Below the pieces are notes generated by a model, which was given only the letters and a program-made list of their open reading frames with translations, made no database searches and had not been told where the DNA came from. Position numbers and translations under genes: made by a program. From positions 10,520,644-10,584,643 of the forward strand of contig JAQFVV010000029.1 of assembly GCA_028023455.1 (NCBI GenBank): 64,000 bases of DNA. Reading direction: 5' to 3'. Origin of the DNA: Epiperipatus broadwayi. Lineage: Eukaryota; Onychophora; Udeonychophora; Euonychophora; Peripatidae. Position 1 is the first letter of the stretch, and every line of letters begins with the position of its first letter. This document shows positions 22,016-35,200 of this stretch, piece after piece.

Positions 22016-25000
22016 AAATGCCAAGTCAATTGTTGAGCCAAGATATCTAATAGTTTAATTCTGTAATCAACAGATTTTTATTAGTGCTTTATATTGTCAC
22101 AATTTTGCCTAAAAAAGTTACTGCATCAGTAATTTTCTCATTTGTATAACTGTAAAACAATTTTTAACAACTTAAATTATAATTTTTTAAAGCTTAAATA
22201 AGTATTTATCATGCTAAAATATTTTAAACTCACATATTTGTTAGTGTAGAATGGTAAATGCTGCATTTTAAAGTTAATAGTATTAAGTTAGTCATGATTA
22301 AATCACCTAAAATATATTTAAAAGTTCATATCAATTTTAAATTTTTAAATCAGGTTCAAAACCTATATTTTGGTTTTGCTAGTAACTTAAATTAAATCTA
22401 TGATATATTAATTCATTTTAATTTTGATATAATATTATAGTTAAATATTTTAAATTCATTTACTTACAAAGATTTAATAAAACTAATAATTAAAGAAAAG
22501 ATTTTAAAGCAATAGATAGTTAAATGTTGAACGAATGAATAAAAATTATATTTAATTTTAACATTATTTATTTTTAAAATATTATCAAATCTCTTATTTT
22601 AAAAAAAACAACAACTTAAATTATCTATTCTGAGAGATTTATCTAGATTAAATGTATTGGTAAATAAATATATTAAATAATATCTGTAATATTTGTTTTA
22701 TTTAAATAATGTAGATTTCATTATGTAATATTTTGCTTTATCCTAGTATCTGTAATTTTAAGTAATTATTTTATTTGTAGCAGGAAGTATTTTTGAAATT
22801 AATTTTTGTTTGTCTAGAAAAGATAAAGCTAATTTATTTTTAAAATTGAATATTAATTAATTAAATTTTTACTTGACAATCTTCCCTAGTTACAATAGAT
22901 CATGGATTCAAATCAATTAATTGGAGGGGGAAAGCTTAAAAAGTTAATAAGTATTGTAAAGTGGTCACATGACTACTATAAATAATATGAAATTGATAAC
23001 TCTTCAATTATTTTTGTTTTCTTGTCTGTAGTAATTGTAATTCAAACTCAAGTTAAATTTTAAAAGTATAATTTTATTTAAACTTTATTATTTTTTAGCT
23101 TAAGTATGTTAGTATAATTTTAAGTTATCTGGACACAAATTTCCAAATTTTAACTCCAAGGAACTAAAGTCTTCATTTCCAGATGGCTTTATTGGTAATA
23201 TGATTTATTTATTACAATGTTTAACATGTTATCTTTCACATTTTTCATATTAGAGAACTCCAACAATTATTATTGGTATTACTATTATAATGATACAAGA
23301 GTTGTCAATTTCAAGGCATGCAAAAGTTGTCTAATTTAAATTTAAATTTACCACAATATATTTAAAATTCTTAGCAGCAATAATGATGTTATTAGAAATA
23401 TTAATAATTTCCTGATATTTTAATTCGAACCCTCATTTCATATTAAATATTATCCACAATTGATTTATCTTGAGTAAAGAACTTTTAATTCATAGAATAA
23501 AGACTATATTTTGCTATGATGAGTAAGTTTTATTAGATGTTTAACAAATTATTTTATATCTACAAAAGAAATGTTTAACTTAATAATGATGTTATACTTC
23601 AATGAATTATTTTGTTTCTGCTGTTATTTTCATAAAAGGCATTACTTATTGTTTATGGCAGCATGACTGTTTCTCCTCTTTTGACGGAAGTAAATCACTT
23701 CTGCAATTTGGGATAATAAAATAATCAACTTATATTCAAATTATTTAATAAATATGATGAAGAACTAAGGAATTCATTTCATAAAAACAAAATATAAAAT
23801 ATACCTATAAAATGACATTATATTTGAATGAATTTAAATGATTTTCTTATATTTTAATTATTTTATAAATGCCTGTAATAATAGTTAAAACTACAAGCTC
23901 TCTTCTCTCCCAAGCATCACCATGGAGACCACTATCATTATGAATGTAACATTTGAAAGAAATATCTTTCTCCTGCTGAATATTTTTATAATTTTGATGA
24001 ATGTAATTTAAAGTATTCTACAAAATATTTATTTATTACAGCAAACTAAGATAATATATCTATGATGAATTAATTTGAAAATGTGCATTTAAATATTGAA
24101 TAATATTTACTAAAACTTAATAAATATGTACCATAAAACCCATGGATGTTTAGTCAATGAATGGCCATACATGCATTCTAGCATAATTGCTAGCATAATT
24201 ATCTGAAATTTTATTAAGGATATCCAAGAAGCATTTTCCATATTTCATAGTTATATTCTAGATTTTGATATAATAATTCTATAACATTTTATGGTTGATA
24301 TGTTTGCTGTCCACAAGAGTTCGTTGCCAAACACTCCCATTCATGTTCCAATTTAATAGTGAATGATTAAAAAAGACTGAAGAAAATAAAAGGACTCTTA
24401 TTTATTTTATTTTAAATAGTAAAAGGTTGAATTTTATTTGTATTATGATTTTTGCATACCATGTTTTATTTCGGGACTAATTTTGAAATATTTTTAATTA
24501 AAGTTCTCAGAATAGCAACCTATTATATTTGTATACTTTAAAATAGTATGTGTTCTTTTTTGAACATGCATCATTTATTTATAAAGGTATATTCTGCATG
24601 ATGAATAAGTAGAAATATGTTTCTATTATTTATTTCATGCTTATTCATTGCTAATTTTATTTAAGCCATATGAATTAGTTATTAGTTACTGTTTTTCACA
24701 TCCACCAGTTGTAGTATTTTAGCTAGAGATAGTAACTTAGTCTCTCTATTTTAGGAATACTTGTTTATGCCAGTATATGTAGAGATAGTAGCATTAGTCT
24801 TTCTTATATTTATTGTCCTACTAGTATGCACATATACATATATTTAGGAGATAGTAGTTTATATTTTCTCTATTTTAAGGCAATCCCCATTTAATATTTT
24901 GTCCCTGATGTACATTCTCATTATTATTTTTTTGACTAGTTTCAACATCTTAGGTCATTTTCTTATTAGCTGTCAGAAGTAGGTGCATCTTTATGAGTTA

Positions 25001-25152
25001 TGCCATCATACTTTTTACTTTGCCTTACCCAGTTATTTGTAGCTGGATTTTTCTTGTTGTTAATGATGTTGTAAAGCATGCATAATATATTACCATGTCT
25101 TTATCTAGAATGGAGATATTTTTATCAAGTTATTGAGGAATTCTACTGTACC
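22016..25152. other. No recognisable gene
   Basis: Three kilobases of AT-rich, apparently low-copy sequence with no long open frame, no terminal repeats and no recognised motif. Probably intron of the SH3 gene or intergenic sequence. Confidence 0.4.
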
Positions 25153-25160
25153 TCTTAGAG

Positions 25161-25528
25161 CAGGGGTCCCCAACCCTATGCTTGCAGGCACCATGGTGCC
25201 CGCAGACCATTTTACATGTGCCCACCACTATCGGAACACGATAAAAATTATTTAGTTGATACAAATAAATTTAATTTTTAAAATTTCTTATAAATTATTG
25301 TATTATATTGTATTCAAATTGTAGGGCATACTATACTTTTACAGCGTAAAAATATAAACGTTAATTATATGTTAAAATTTTATTTTTTAAAATAAATATT
25401 TTTTTGTATATTATGTGTATTATTAACAATATCCAACTATATATTTACATTGAAAAAATAAAGGGTGCCCGCCACCTGGCCGGTATTACAGAATGTGCTC
25501 TTAAGTGCAAAAAGGTTGGGGACCCCTG
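25161..25528. mobile_element. hAT-superfamily MITE with intact ends and 8 bp TSD
   Basis: A 368 bp element bounded by perfect 15 bp inverted repeats CAGGGGTCCCCAACC (25161-25175) and GGTTGGGGACCCCTG (25514-25528). It is flanked by perfect 8 bp duplications TCTTAGAG (25153-25160 and 25529-25536). The 8 bp TSD and CAGGG ends are diagnostic of hAT elements; the termini resemble mammalian Charlie/MER1-type ends. Subterminal GGTGCCCGC-type blocks occur on both sides. There is no transposase, so it is non-autonomous. Perfect ends and TSD make it one of the youngest insertions in the window. Confidence 0.92.
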
Positions 25529-25536
25529 TCTTAGAG

Positions 25537-27230
25537 CATTCTTTGTTGACTTAGATGTGAACGATTATTGTCAATATGTATGCTCTATATTTGAGTTTTA
25601 CTATTTATGAGGAGAAAATATAATAATTATTTTCAAAATTTGTAAAATTATATTTTAGGCATACATAGATCATATACATCTTTCTTATCACTCATTCATC
25701 ACTGTATTGGTAAGCTAATATTATTATTGAGTATGTTAAATATTCATAAAAGACACACTACTTGTAAAGGTTATTATCATTCTATGAATGCATTGATAAG
25801 TGAGAACTGTATGATAATTAAGCAATAAAAAGTTTATTTTAGTCTGCTGAATTATTTTGCTTAATCCAATTAATTTTTTTTTTTTTTATAAAACATGATG
25901 TAAAATTTTAATCCTTCTGTCATAAATTTTGAGGAAGTAATATTTGTAAAGGTCTTTGGCTATGTGGACTCAGAATATATTTAGTATTTATTTCCTGTAA
26001 ATAAATATTTGTTTTTCTTATTTAAGAAATTTCTCATCATCACTTCTTCACATCATTCCACTTATCAAACAGAAATCATTCCACATATTAACCAAAAATA
26101 TATAAACTATTAAATTATTTTGTGTTTTTGTCATAAGGGTACATGAACATTGGAACTAATAAGAGACACTTTATTGAATTACATTTGAATATTATAATTA
26201 CATCTAAGAAAGATATATTTGCTTAATAAAAATCTATAATTAGATTTATTATTTTGGATCTCTTTAACCAATTTGATCTGTGTATTTACAGATCACCGTG
26301 CTTATTATTACAAAACTATTTTCCATATTAAATCATATTTATTATTCCATGATAAAGTTAAATTGTAGGACTTTATTCAAATTTAGAAGATGTTTAGGGA
26401 TGTTTATTCTAAGATATTTGGAATGGTTATAAATCCCTTACCCATTCTTAATATCTGAATGTCATCCTAGATTATTATTTAACATATTCCAAATTAAGAT
26501 ATCATGTTTTGTTTTATTTAAATTAATAGTATTATTATTGTTATTATCATAATTATGATGATATTAATTTAGGGGTAAATATATGTGTTATTTTATTTAC
26601 TAGGATATCATTCAATGTAGAATAAATCTGAAAAATTAAAAATAATTTATTTTATGATTAAATGGGATCATATTATCCTGAGATTCCCTGATTTGTTTCA
26701 TGAACAATATTTTTGTTAACAAAAAATTACTTTCAAAAGGTGAATCTTACATGGCAAAGATTTAAAAGAACATTTTTCAATTTTATAAAACTAAATATAA
26801 TGTTTTATATGATCATGGCAATGAGATATTTAAAAAATGGATAATAAGGATGGCATTTGTAGTAGATGTCTAAAAGAAAAAAAATTAAATGTAATCTCAG
26901 TGACATATATGCTCACAATATTAAGAGTTTATTATTTATGTTAGAATGAGTTGAGAGTTCTTCTACTATTTAGTTATTGATAATATTGATTTGTATTTTC
27001 ATTATATTTTATTATGAATACTAGCATCTATGTATATCTTCTTATTGTAACATATGACATTTATTTTATAAACCCAATGAGCTTAGCTATTACATGATAT
27101 TTTAGCCAATACATTGTCTTATCTTTTGTATCATATTCTTTATTGGTTAAAATTTTTAGCCTATATGTTGTTGTTCCTTTCTCTCTCTATCTTCTTTTAT
27201 CAGTTACAATATATAGTATTAAATTTACAA
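25537..27230. other. No recognisable gene
   Basis: AT-rich sequence without recognised domains. It may include unrecognised 5' parts of the Penelope copy that becomes readable from ~27230. Confidence 0.35.
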
Positions 27231-27466
27231 AAACGGAATTTGATGTTAAAATAAAAATATTTAGATATAGAGAATAATATAGATAATGATAACTAAATTA
27301 TATTAGAACATTTCATTAAAGAAAATAAATTAAGTAAGATAATTTCTAAGATTCACAACAAGCATATATATGAACTATAGCAGTTATTAAAACTTTAAAA
27401 CATAAAAATGATAGATATAATTCAGATAAAAATATAGCTACTTTACAAAAAGAACAGTTTATTGAA

Positions 27467-27712
27467 AGATGTGATATGTTGGACTATTTCCATCATTTAT
27501 GAGTGAATGTTGAATGTATAGAAATTTTTTTAAGTTTATTTAAACTTTCCAAATTGTCTATTTGTGTGTTATTACTAACAAGTTGTTTGTATTTGGAAAG
27601 TTTAAATAATGTTTAAAATTTTCTATACATTCAACATTCACTCATAAATGATGGAAATAGTCCAACATATCACATTTTATAATATATCATCATTGCAAAC
27701 CTTCAGCCATAT
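27467..27712. mobile_element. Family Z foldback, intact copy
   Basis: A 246 bp element flanked by perfect 14 bp duplications AACAGTTTATTGAA (27453-27466 and 27713-27726). The arms (~95 bp: TGTGATATGTTGGACTATTT, CCATCATTTATGAGTGAATG, TTGAATGTATAGAAA...) are almost perfect inverted repeats around a ~35 bp loop. About 40 bp at the right end (...GCAAACCTTCAGCCATAT) is unpaired. No coding sequence and no recognised hammerhead. Confidence 0.8.
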
Positions 27713-28037
27713 AACAGTTTATTGAATTATACAAAAATTGTGAATATAATCCTGAGTATTGAAAACATACTTTTCAATTAAAACTAACTAAGTAACAATA
27801 TCAGCTTTAAAAATAATTAAAAATGAATAAAACTTTCATACTTCCCTAAAATTTATCATAGGTTGGTCAAATAGTAAAAGTCTTGTCAAATTAATAGATA
27901 ATTATAAAATAAGGATGATATGAAATATAAAAAAAGAATTGTATATAAAAGCACTTGTGAAAATTGCAGTATGATTTACTATGGATATACAGGAAAACAA
28001 TTAGATGAAAGAGCAAAAGAACACAATAATGCTATTA

Positions 28038-28432
28038 TAATAACGTGAAAGCTAAACACCTTCAAACAGATACGCTTTAAACATGCTTATGTGACAGCCA
28101 ATCAGATGGAATAATGACATCCCATGGGACTCTAAATTCTAAAACACAAGCAAGAACTATTAGAAAAAGATGGGACCCATCTTAATCTATGCCTCAATTT
28201 TATTTAAATAAGCCAGACTCAAGCATTTTGGAGTAAGAGTGTGAAGCTTAAATACCTTCACATTTAACCCACTAAATATTATATATATAAATTAACAACG
28301 CGAAATCATCCGATTTACAATGAAGCAATATTTTTAAATCTAATGAAATGATATTAATAAATGTAAATATATCAAATTTAAGTGTAAACAGATATTATTA
28401 ATAATATTATTAATAACATTAATAATATTATT
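28038..28432 (+). mobile_element. Family W element, copy W1
   Basis: A 395 bp insertion exactly within the Penelope GIY-YIG codons, flanked by perfect 13 bp duplications AATAATGCTATTA (28025-28037 and 28433-28445). It shares the mini-hairpin (GATGGGACCCATC here), GTGTGAAGCTTAAATA and the GCGAAATCATCCGATTTAC end with W2. It ends in a TAA/ATT-type simple repeat (28390-28432), reminiscent of a retroelement 3' tail. It also contains TGACAGCCAATCAG, also present in the hairpin at 63.85 kb. Confidence 0.7.
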
Positions 28433-29004
28433 AATAATGCTATTAATAGAAGAAATGATAAATCTGCTTTATATATTCATTATTTAAAATATGGACATAA
28501 AATAAATTGTGTAAAAATATAAAACCTTTAAACTATATAAAAGACCATAATAGAAGGAAGATATATGAAACCAATTATATTAATTACAGCAAACATAATT
28601 GTATAAATATATATAAAATAATTAATTTAACTAATACTTGGCTAATGATAAATGAATGGAAAATTATATAGTACATTTTCATAAAGATTTTTTATCTTCC
28701 TTGTTACTTATTTTTGTTATAATAGGTTCTAATTAACTTTATATAAAGAAGATAGATATCACTATGTATGCAATGAAAATTGAAATTGTAAAATAGTTCA
28801 ACACATTGAAAAGGGCAAAAATCAATATTTGCTGAAAAGTGCTTTTCTATATTATTATTGTTATTATATATACAATTATTATTGTTATATAAAGATATTT
28901 TTGATTAATGTACAAATTTTTAAATAAAGAAATCTCTCAAATTTTCATCTTTCTTTTGTTAATGTTTTCAACAAAATAGCTAGCAAATGCCTTTTCAAGA
29001 TCAC

Positions 29005-29172
29005 CTAGGGATATTGGATGAGTAGGCACTAAATAGGGATTTTATGCACAAGCTTTCTGACATCCATTGATTACTCTGGCTTGCACTGAGTGGCGCTACT
29101 ATATAGAGTTATGCCTGTTTTAATAACAGTTATGAGCAAGCATAAAAATGGTGTGTGATGTTTAATGGTTTG
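29005..29172 (+). mobile_element. Family X, copy X2 (5'-truncated)
   Basis: The right half of X is present: GATATTGGATGAGTAGGCAC, TTTTATGCACAAGC, CATCCATTGATTACTCTGG, then ATGCCTGTTTTAATAACAGT and the terminal GTGTGATGTTTAATGGTTT. The inverted left half and the ribozyme core are missing. Confidence 0.65.
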
Positions 29173-29269
29173 ATTAAACTGTTTCATATTTATCTACTTC
29201 ACTCTTTCACAGTTAATATTGATGAAGTATCATAATTTTTGTCACACAAATTTCTTACATTCTTCCCAT

Positions 29270-29660
29270 TGTTTCAAAGCATCTACTTTCTATTTTAAGA
29301 GTTTATTATTTTTATCTGCGATCATGACTTTAATATTTAGTTTTGCTACTTACCAATTCAAACTACCTTCTAAATAATTCTTCTATTTCTTTATATTCCA
29401 TTTCTAATCATTCTTCTGTAAATCTCTGTAACATCTTAAATCTCTTTAAACCTCATATCCATGCTTCTTCATTTTAAAGAATTACCATGTTTTAATTGCA
29501 TCAAGTTCTACCAACTCATGTCTTTTTTGACTTCTTACTGCCTTTGCTGAAGCATGTCGTAAATGTTCCTTTTTGTTACTACTTTTTGTCTTCTTAATGA
29601 AGTCTAAAAAATGTTTCTCTAATATCCAACTTGTATTTATTTCTAATTTAAACTATGTCT
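29270..29660 (-). pseudogene. Coding-like decayed segment, coiled-coil type composition
   Basis: One minus-strand frame runs through Lys/Glu/Asp-rich codons with few stops (EHLRHASAKAVRSQKRHELV, ELDAIKTW, DALKQWEECKKFV). This is more protein-like than the surroundings. No family was recognised; it could be an old retroelement N-terminus or a pseudogene. Confidence 0.25.
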
Positions 29661-30916
29661 TAGTTTTTTTTTTTTTATGTTTTGAAAAATAATTTACCAC
29701 ATGGTGTCCATTGATTGTTAACATTCATATAGATGTTATAACAGATGCTAAATATAATTTAGGAGAATTATAAGTAAGTACACCATTAATTTGTTGAGAA
29801 CTTTTTTTAAAAAAAAATCGTATGGATATTTTCATCAATGATCTTATGCTGTTATTTTTTAATATAAGAATCCATTTACAGTTAAGTCTCATTATAGTTT
29901 TAATGATCAAATATCAACAGCCCCTACCTTTATATATGATTTTTATTATTAATTATGCCCCATTTTATTAAAAAAAATCATATTCTTTGATATATTTTTT
30001 AAGCATTAAAAAACAATTTTACTATAATTAAATGAATACTTAAATATTGACAGAACAATTATTTCATAATTTTTAATTCTCTGCATTGCTTATTGATATT
30101 AAGTTCTGCACAAAGATATTTAAATTTTATTTGATTTTTAGTTACCGTATATCAATGGAGGCTGGTATATTGGTGGGAAACTGCAGCATCTCTGCTGAAA
30201 AATACCAAAATTTTTAAATTTGTGTTTGAAAATATCAATAATATAACAATTGTTCAGTATTTTGCATAATTATTATGTAAATACAACTAATTAAACTGTT
30301 TTTAAAAAGAATTATTTTAATCAATGCTTAGGATTCTATTCAAAGACGCTGCTAATTATAACAGTACCAGAATCATATACAGTGAATTTTAGCAAGTTCC
30401 CACAAGATTAATTTGCTCTTATCAATGCATGTAACATGTTCCACTGGAGCTGCTCTCTGGGCAGTGTCAGTAATTATTTGAGAATATGTTTATCTATTCT
30501 GGTTTTTCTTCAGAGTGTATAAATTTATGGTCTTTTACTATTATATCTGGTATAATATTTTTATAGCTTTCATTGAAGATGAGCAATAAAATATTCTGTT
30601 TTTTCTTATAATTAACATATATAAATTAACATATATTTATTTTAATGAAAGGTGATCAAAAAGTTACATCAAGCTAAAAGTCAAAAAATGGATTTTATAT
30701 TTATATAAAATTCTTTTCATTTCATCATCATGTAAGTTTATTTTTTAATAAATTGAGTACAATTTTGATATGTTCCATTTTGCTTGTAGAGTACCCATAC
30801 TTTTAAATGTTTTATGGGCCACCAGTTCTATATATCATATATAAAACCCAAAGCAATTACAAGTCTTTTTCTTCAATTTCTGTTTGATCTATATGATTAA
30901 AATAAAAGCCAATAAT
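29661..30916. other. No recognisable gene
   Basis: AT-rich spacer; no motif, exon or terminal repeat recognised. Confidence 0.4.
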
Positions 30917-30991
30917 TAAAACAGGCAAAACTCTCCATACAGTAGTGCCACTCAGTGCAAGCCAGAGTAATCAATGGATGCCAGAAGGTTT
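30917..30991 (+). mobile_element. Family X, copy X3 (75 bp left-end fragment with TSD)
   Basis: The left end TTAAAACAGGCAAAACTCTC, the GTGCCACTCAGTGCAAGCC block and GGATGCCAGAAGG are present. The rest is deleted, yet AAAANCCAATAAT is duplicated on both sides (30904-30916, 30992-31004, one mismatch). The short form was thus probably inserted as such. Confidence 0.65.
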
Positions 30992-31211
30992 AAAATCCAA
31001 TAATGAAAAAAAGTACTAACTATATCTTTTATAGTGGTATTTTTTCACTCTCTCAGATTTCATAAGATAATATTAGAATATTTGTTTATTTTTCTCATTT
31101 TATAGATAATTAGAATTGAATTTTTTCAAATATAAAAAAATATTTGACAAAGATGTATCCAGAATATGTGATATTTCTATATGCTTTATGCTTCATAGAT
31201 GGCGCTAGTGC

Positions 31212-32215
31212 ATGATGATCGATATAGCATTATATGTTAGTAAAAAGATATTAGATTATTTAGAAAAAGCTCAGAGGGAAGTAGGAAGACATGCATTGGA
31301 TGCAGAAGTATGGACAGCAAGGGAGGCAATTCAAGGAGAAATGGGATGGTCAAGTTTTCATATGAGAGATGCAAAAAGTAAAATGAAAATGTTTGGTAGA
31401 TTGCAGTTTATGGATAATAAAAGAATAGCTAAAATAGTATTTAATTGGGTTATGAGTAAAGGACAGGTAACAAGATGAGTGAGAAAGGTAATGTGGTATG
31501 CAAAAGATTTGGATAAAGAATTTATATCAATATATTTGTACAAAAGATGGGATGATTGTGTTAAAAGGATTATTGAGTGTTATAGTAGTAAGGAATGGGA
31601 TAAAAGAATAAATTTATTAATAAAGACTAGGGAGTTAGAGAGATGGAGAAATAGTATGGAAAGTAAAAAGAGTTTAAATATATATAGAAATAAACAGAAT
31701 ATTAGGTGTGAGTTAATATATGATAATAGTAAGGAAAATAGTTTATTTAGTAAGGAAAGTAGTTTATTGTTTAAGGCTCAAATGGGATCTTTAGCTACAA
31801 AAGAATATACATGTAAATGGAAAAATATGGGTGATTTATTTTGTAAATTATGTAAGGAAGGAATTGAAAATATTAGGCATTTGTTAATTGAATCTAAATG
31901 TTTGAAAACAGAAAGGGTACATATAATGAAGTTGTGGAAAAATAAATATGAAAAGAGTGATTATACAGAAAGTGAATTATTGGTTTTTATGCTGGGTTTG
32001 GGAAAAGATAAAGGGGATTTAGATATAAAGGTTATAGAGTTGACAAAAATTATGTTGTGGAAATGGGATAGAGCAGATTATGGGTAAATTTAGAGTGGGG
32101 AATGTAAAAGAAAGGGGGTAACAGGTTTATCTGGGCATAATTGCAGAGATATTCTTGACTTCGTTTAAGGAGAAGCCATATACATCACATCACATCACAT
32201 CACATAGCAATGGAT
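31212..32215 (+). pseudogene. LINE A 3' part, copy A3 (best preserved C-terminus)
   Basis: An 88-codon frame (31212-31478) and a 202-codon frame (31479-32087) are in the same phase and separated only by a TGA. They encode the region after the RT (KSKMKMFGRLQFMDNKRIAK, VFNWVMSKGQVTR) and the C-terminal domain with KRWDDC, ELERWRNSMESKKSL and CKLCKEGIENIRHLLIES. The last knuckle Cys is shifted or lost. The 3' UTR ends in a (CATCA)n repeat at 32186-32206, a typical LINE tail. It is 5'-truncated just upstream of 31212. Confidence 0.75.
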
Positions 32216-35200
32216 GTGTGTCATGTAGTTTTCCATATAGAAAGATTATATATGGAGATAATAAAAGCAGTTAATCATTAATAGTGGTGCTCTACACAGT
32301 TTGGCACAGTGACATATTCTGGAGTGCAAAGGGCATGGATTATGGCCCAACTGTCATTTCAATCACTTAAATTTATTAAGAATTCCTGATCAATAAATCA
32401 TTTGATTATTACTTTTTAGTGATAATAGTTAAATAAATAACCAGGGGAATAATCTTTCAGTTATGCACTATTCATGAATATTTTTACATCTACACAAAAT
32501 CTCAGATGGAGGAAATTATAAAATTTTAGAATTAACTACTTATGGAATCCTCTGAAATAAGGAATCAAAGATGGCAATTTTTCAGATTAATAGCAAAATT
32601 TCTATGTGAACAAATACGTTTATAGCATAAAGCTAACACTAAATTTAGAAATGGATTAAATATATAAGATAATATGTGTTTACAAGTAACAACCATAACT
32701 CAAAATATTATAGCATTTTGTAAACAAATGCAAGCCTAGTCAATCCACTACTAGTTACATATTGATTTAAAGTTTTCATTTTGCAAATAGAAATTCAGGC
32801 TATAAAATGTATTTTTTCTTAGAATATTTTTCTAAACCTTAATTTTCTAAAAGATGTGTAAAATTTAACAATTGCTAAGAAATGTTCATGATTTTAATAT
32901 AAAAAAAAATCATTTATAAGAGCTCCAACATATATTTTATATGCTGTAATGATTTTTTTTACCTAAAATGTCTCGAAACTTACTTTAAAAGAGCTAAATT
33001 AAACTACTAAAATCAATTTATGAAGATTTAGTGGTTTTTTTTAATGGAAATCTATATTAACACATCGTATTCAAATTCTACTAAAAACTTTACATTAGTT
33101 TACAAAAATAATTGTATCAGGAAACTAGATAATGCCTTTCCTGATGACCGCAGAAATATAGACAGATGAATAAATCCATGCATATAATTAAATTATTTTC
33201 ATAGAATATAACAAACCATCTATTTCAACACTACTCTCTTTATTATTGTAAAGAAATATAATAAAAAAATGTTTCTTAGATTTAATTATGATTCATGCTG
33301 CCGTGATAATCTATGTATCACTTATATAACTATTTTATGTACAATACCTAAGTTATATTTCCAGGTCACCATGTACCAAACCAAAAAAATTGTACTCAAC
33401 TTTCATCCACAAGTGTGTGTGTGTATATATATATAGGCTTGAACTATGCCATCTTTAACTTTGAACACCACCTTCATTTTTGAAAGAATGTCTATGGTTA
33501 CATTACTTTCAAACAGTACTATAATTTTACACCTTTAGCATCCCAGTACTTTCCCAGCTCAGAACATGATTTTTCATGATGAAAATGAACTGCTTAGATA
33601 TACATTTGGAATGAAAGCTATAAGATAAGAACCATACAGATTACTATATAATTTTTATAACAAATTTTATTTAAAATAATCTTAATTGGTATCTATTATC
33701 ACAAATATTAATTTGCATAGATATCATTTTGACCACGAATAAACATATTGTATCAGAATTACACCTGCAATTTATTATATTTTACCTTCATGACTCTAGT
33801 GAATGATTATTTATCCATTCAATGTCCAAAAAAGGTGGGGTAACTATAACATTAAAATTTAATCCCATTTGATCATAATCACTGATGGTGGTCAGACTGA
33901 ACCTCATATCAACCACTGGTCTCAAGGCAAACTATCCCAGTCATAATTTTTATTCATCATCACCACTCATATTTTAATCTAATAGATATATCACAACATA
34001 TTTTAAATATTAATCACATACCAAACACTTGTCTGATGGATGAAAAGTTAATGAGAAATGAAGTTTTTTAATAATAACAATTAATTTCTTATTAACAAAA
34101 AATAAATAAAACAAATTAACTTTCTCTAGCCCTTTGTATTTACAAAAGTACATAATCAAAAAAAATTATTTTAGAATGGATCAATGATATCAATCAAGCA
34201 TATAATGCTTTATTCATTTTACTTAAATTATTTTAGTCTCCTTCAACTTGATTAATTTTCTGTCTACTATGATAATAATATGAGAATAATAAATTTTATA
34301 ATATATAAGAACAAATGTTTTTTTTTCTGTAAATGGAGTTAAATTAACATTATTAAAATAGATCAAAATATTAGAATTAAATTTAAAAAAACAACAAAAA
34401 AAAAGTCTCCTCACAAAATTAAAAATCAATTTTGCTGATTATTAGCAAAGTTAGTAATTATTGAAAATGAGCCAGTTTAAATGTTCTTACAAAATTTTGT
34501 CGAGCTCAATATTTATGGAGATATTTCTTTTTAGCATTTAGGAAATTTGATCTTTCAATTTAATATTAAAGTGGTCTCTATTGCTGATGTAACTTGAGTT
34601 TGTTTCTTAGTCATGATTTTACATACTTTCAGCATACTTAATACTGGAAAATATCAGATAGATGTTTAATACACAAGCTATTTCTTTTCTTTGGCTCACA
34701 ATTTTTCTTTCTGTCTATGGATTATTTTTTTTCTGATGATTTTTCATCAGACTATAATGTTAAAATTTACCAATGGCAAACAATTTCAACAATGGTAGGA
34801 TTAATGAGTTACTATTTTAGAAACTCTTTGGGTATTTCACTGTATTACTTAGGCTGTATCCTGGAAAGATGGGACAAACATCCCTACAAAATGTCTACTC
34901 AACCATAGCTGGAAATCATTCTCATATCTTCTAACTAATAAGCCATCATGATCTGACAAGTTTTAACAACAGTTATAATGTTTTTTGTATAAAGTAAGGA
35001 TATTATCATAAAATCAAACAAAATTACATCATAATTTTATATAATATAACAACTGAAAACAGCAATTCTTTATGAAATTCCATATTCTGTCATTCTTTTT
35101 TTTTTTTTTTTACATAAAAGAAGTAACTTCTTTCTCTCTTCAAACATTTCCCTATATCTCTGTATTAAGAACTTATTTAAAAACATTTTTATTAAACGTA

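Larger units (their letters stand above)
27230..28870 (+). pseudogene. Penelope-like element P1, plus copy with GIY-YIG and 3' tail
   Basis: The copy aligns with the minus copy at 18.3-15.5 kb. The GIY-YIG domain is readable at 27920-28030 (RIVYKSTCENCSMIYYGYTG, then KQLDERAKEHNNA), interrupted by W1, and resumes at ~28440 (INRRNDKSALYIHYLKYGHK). The GIY-to-YG spacing and conserved Arg/Glu-His of PLE endonucleases are present. A Z element splits the region before it. The tail (28500-28870) ends in low-complexity TTATTATTG. Several stops make it non-functional. Confidence 0.7.

Noticed and set aside
25404-25610. 68-codon plus-strand frame
   Set aside because: It runs across the right terminus of the hAT element into flanking DNA and has no domain.
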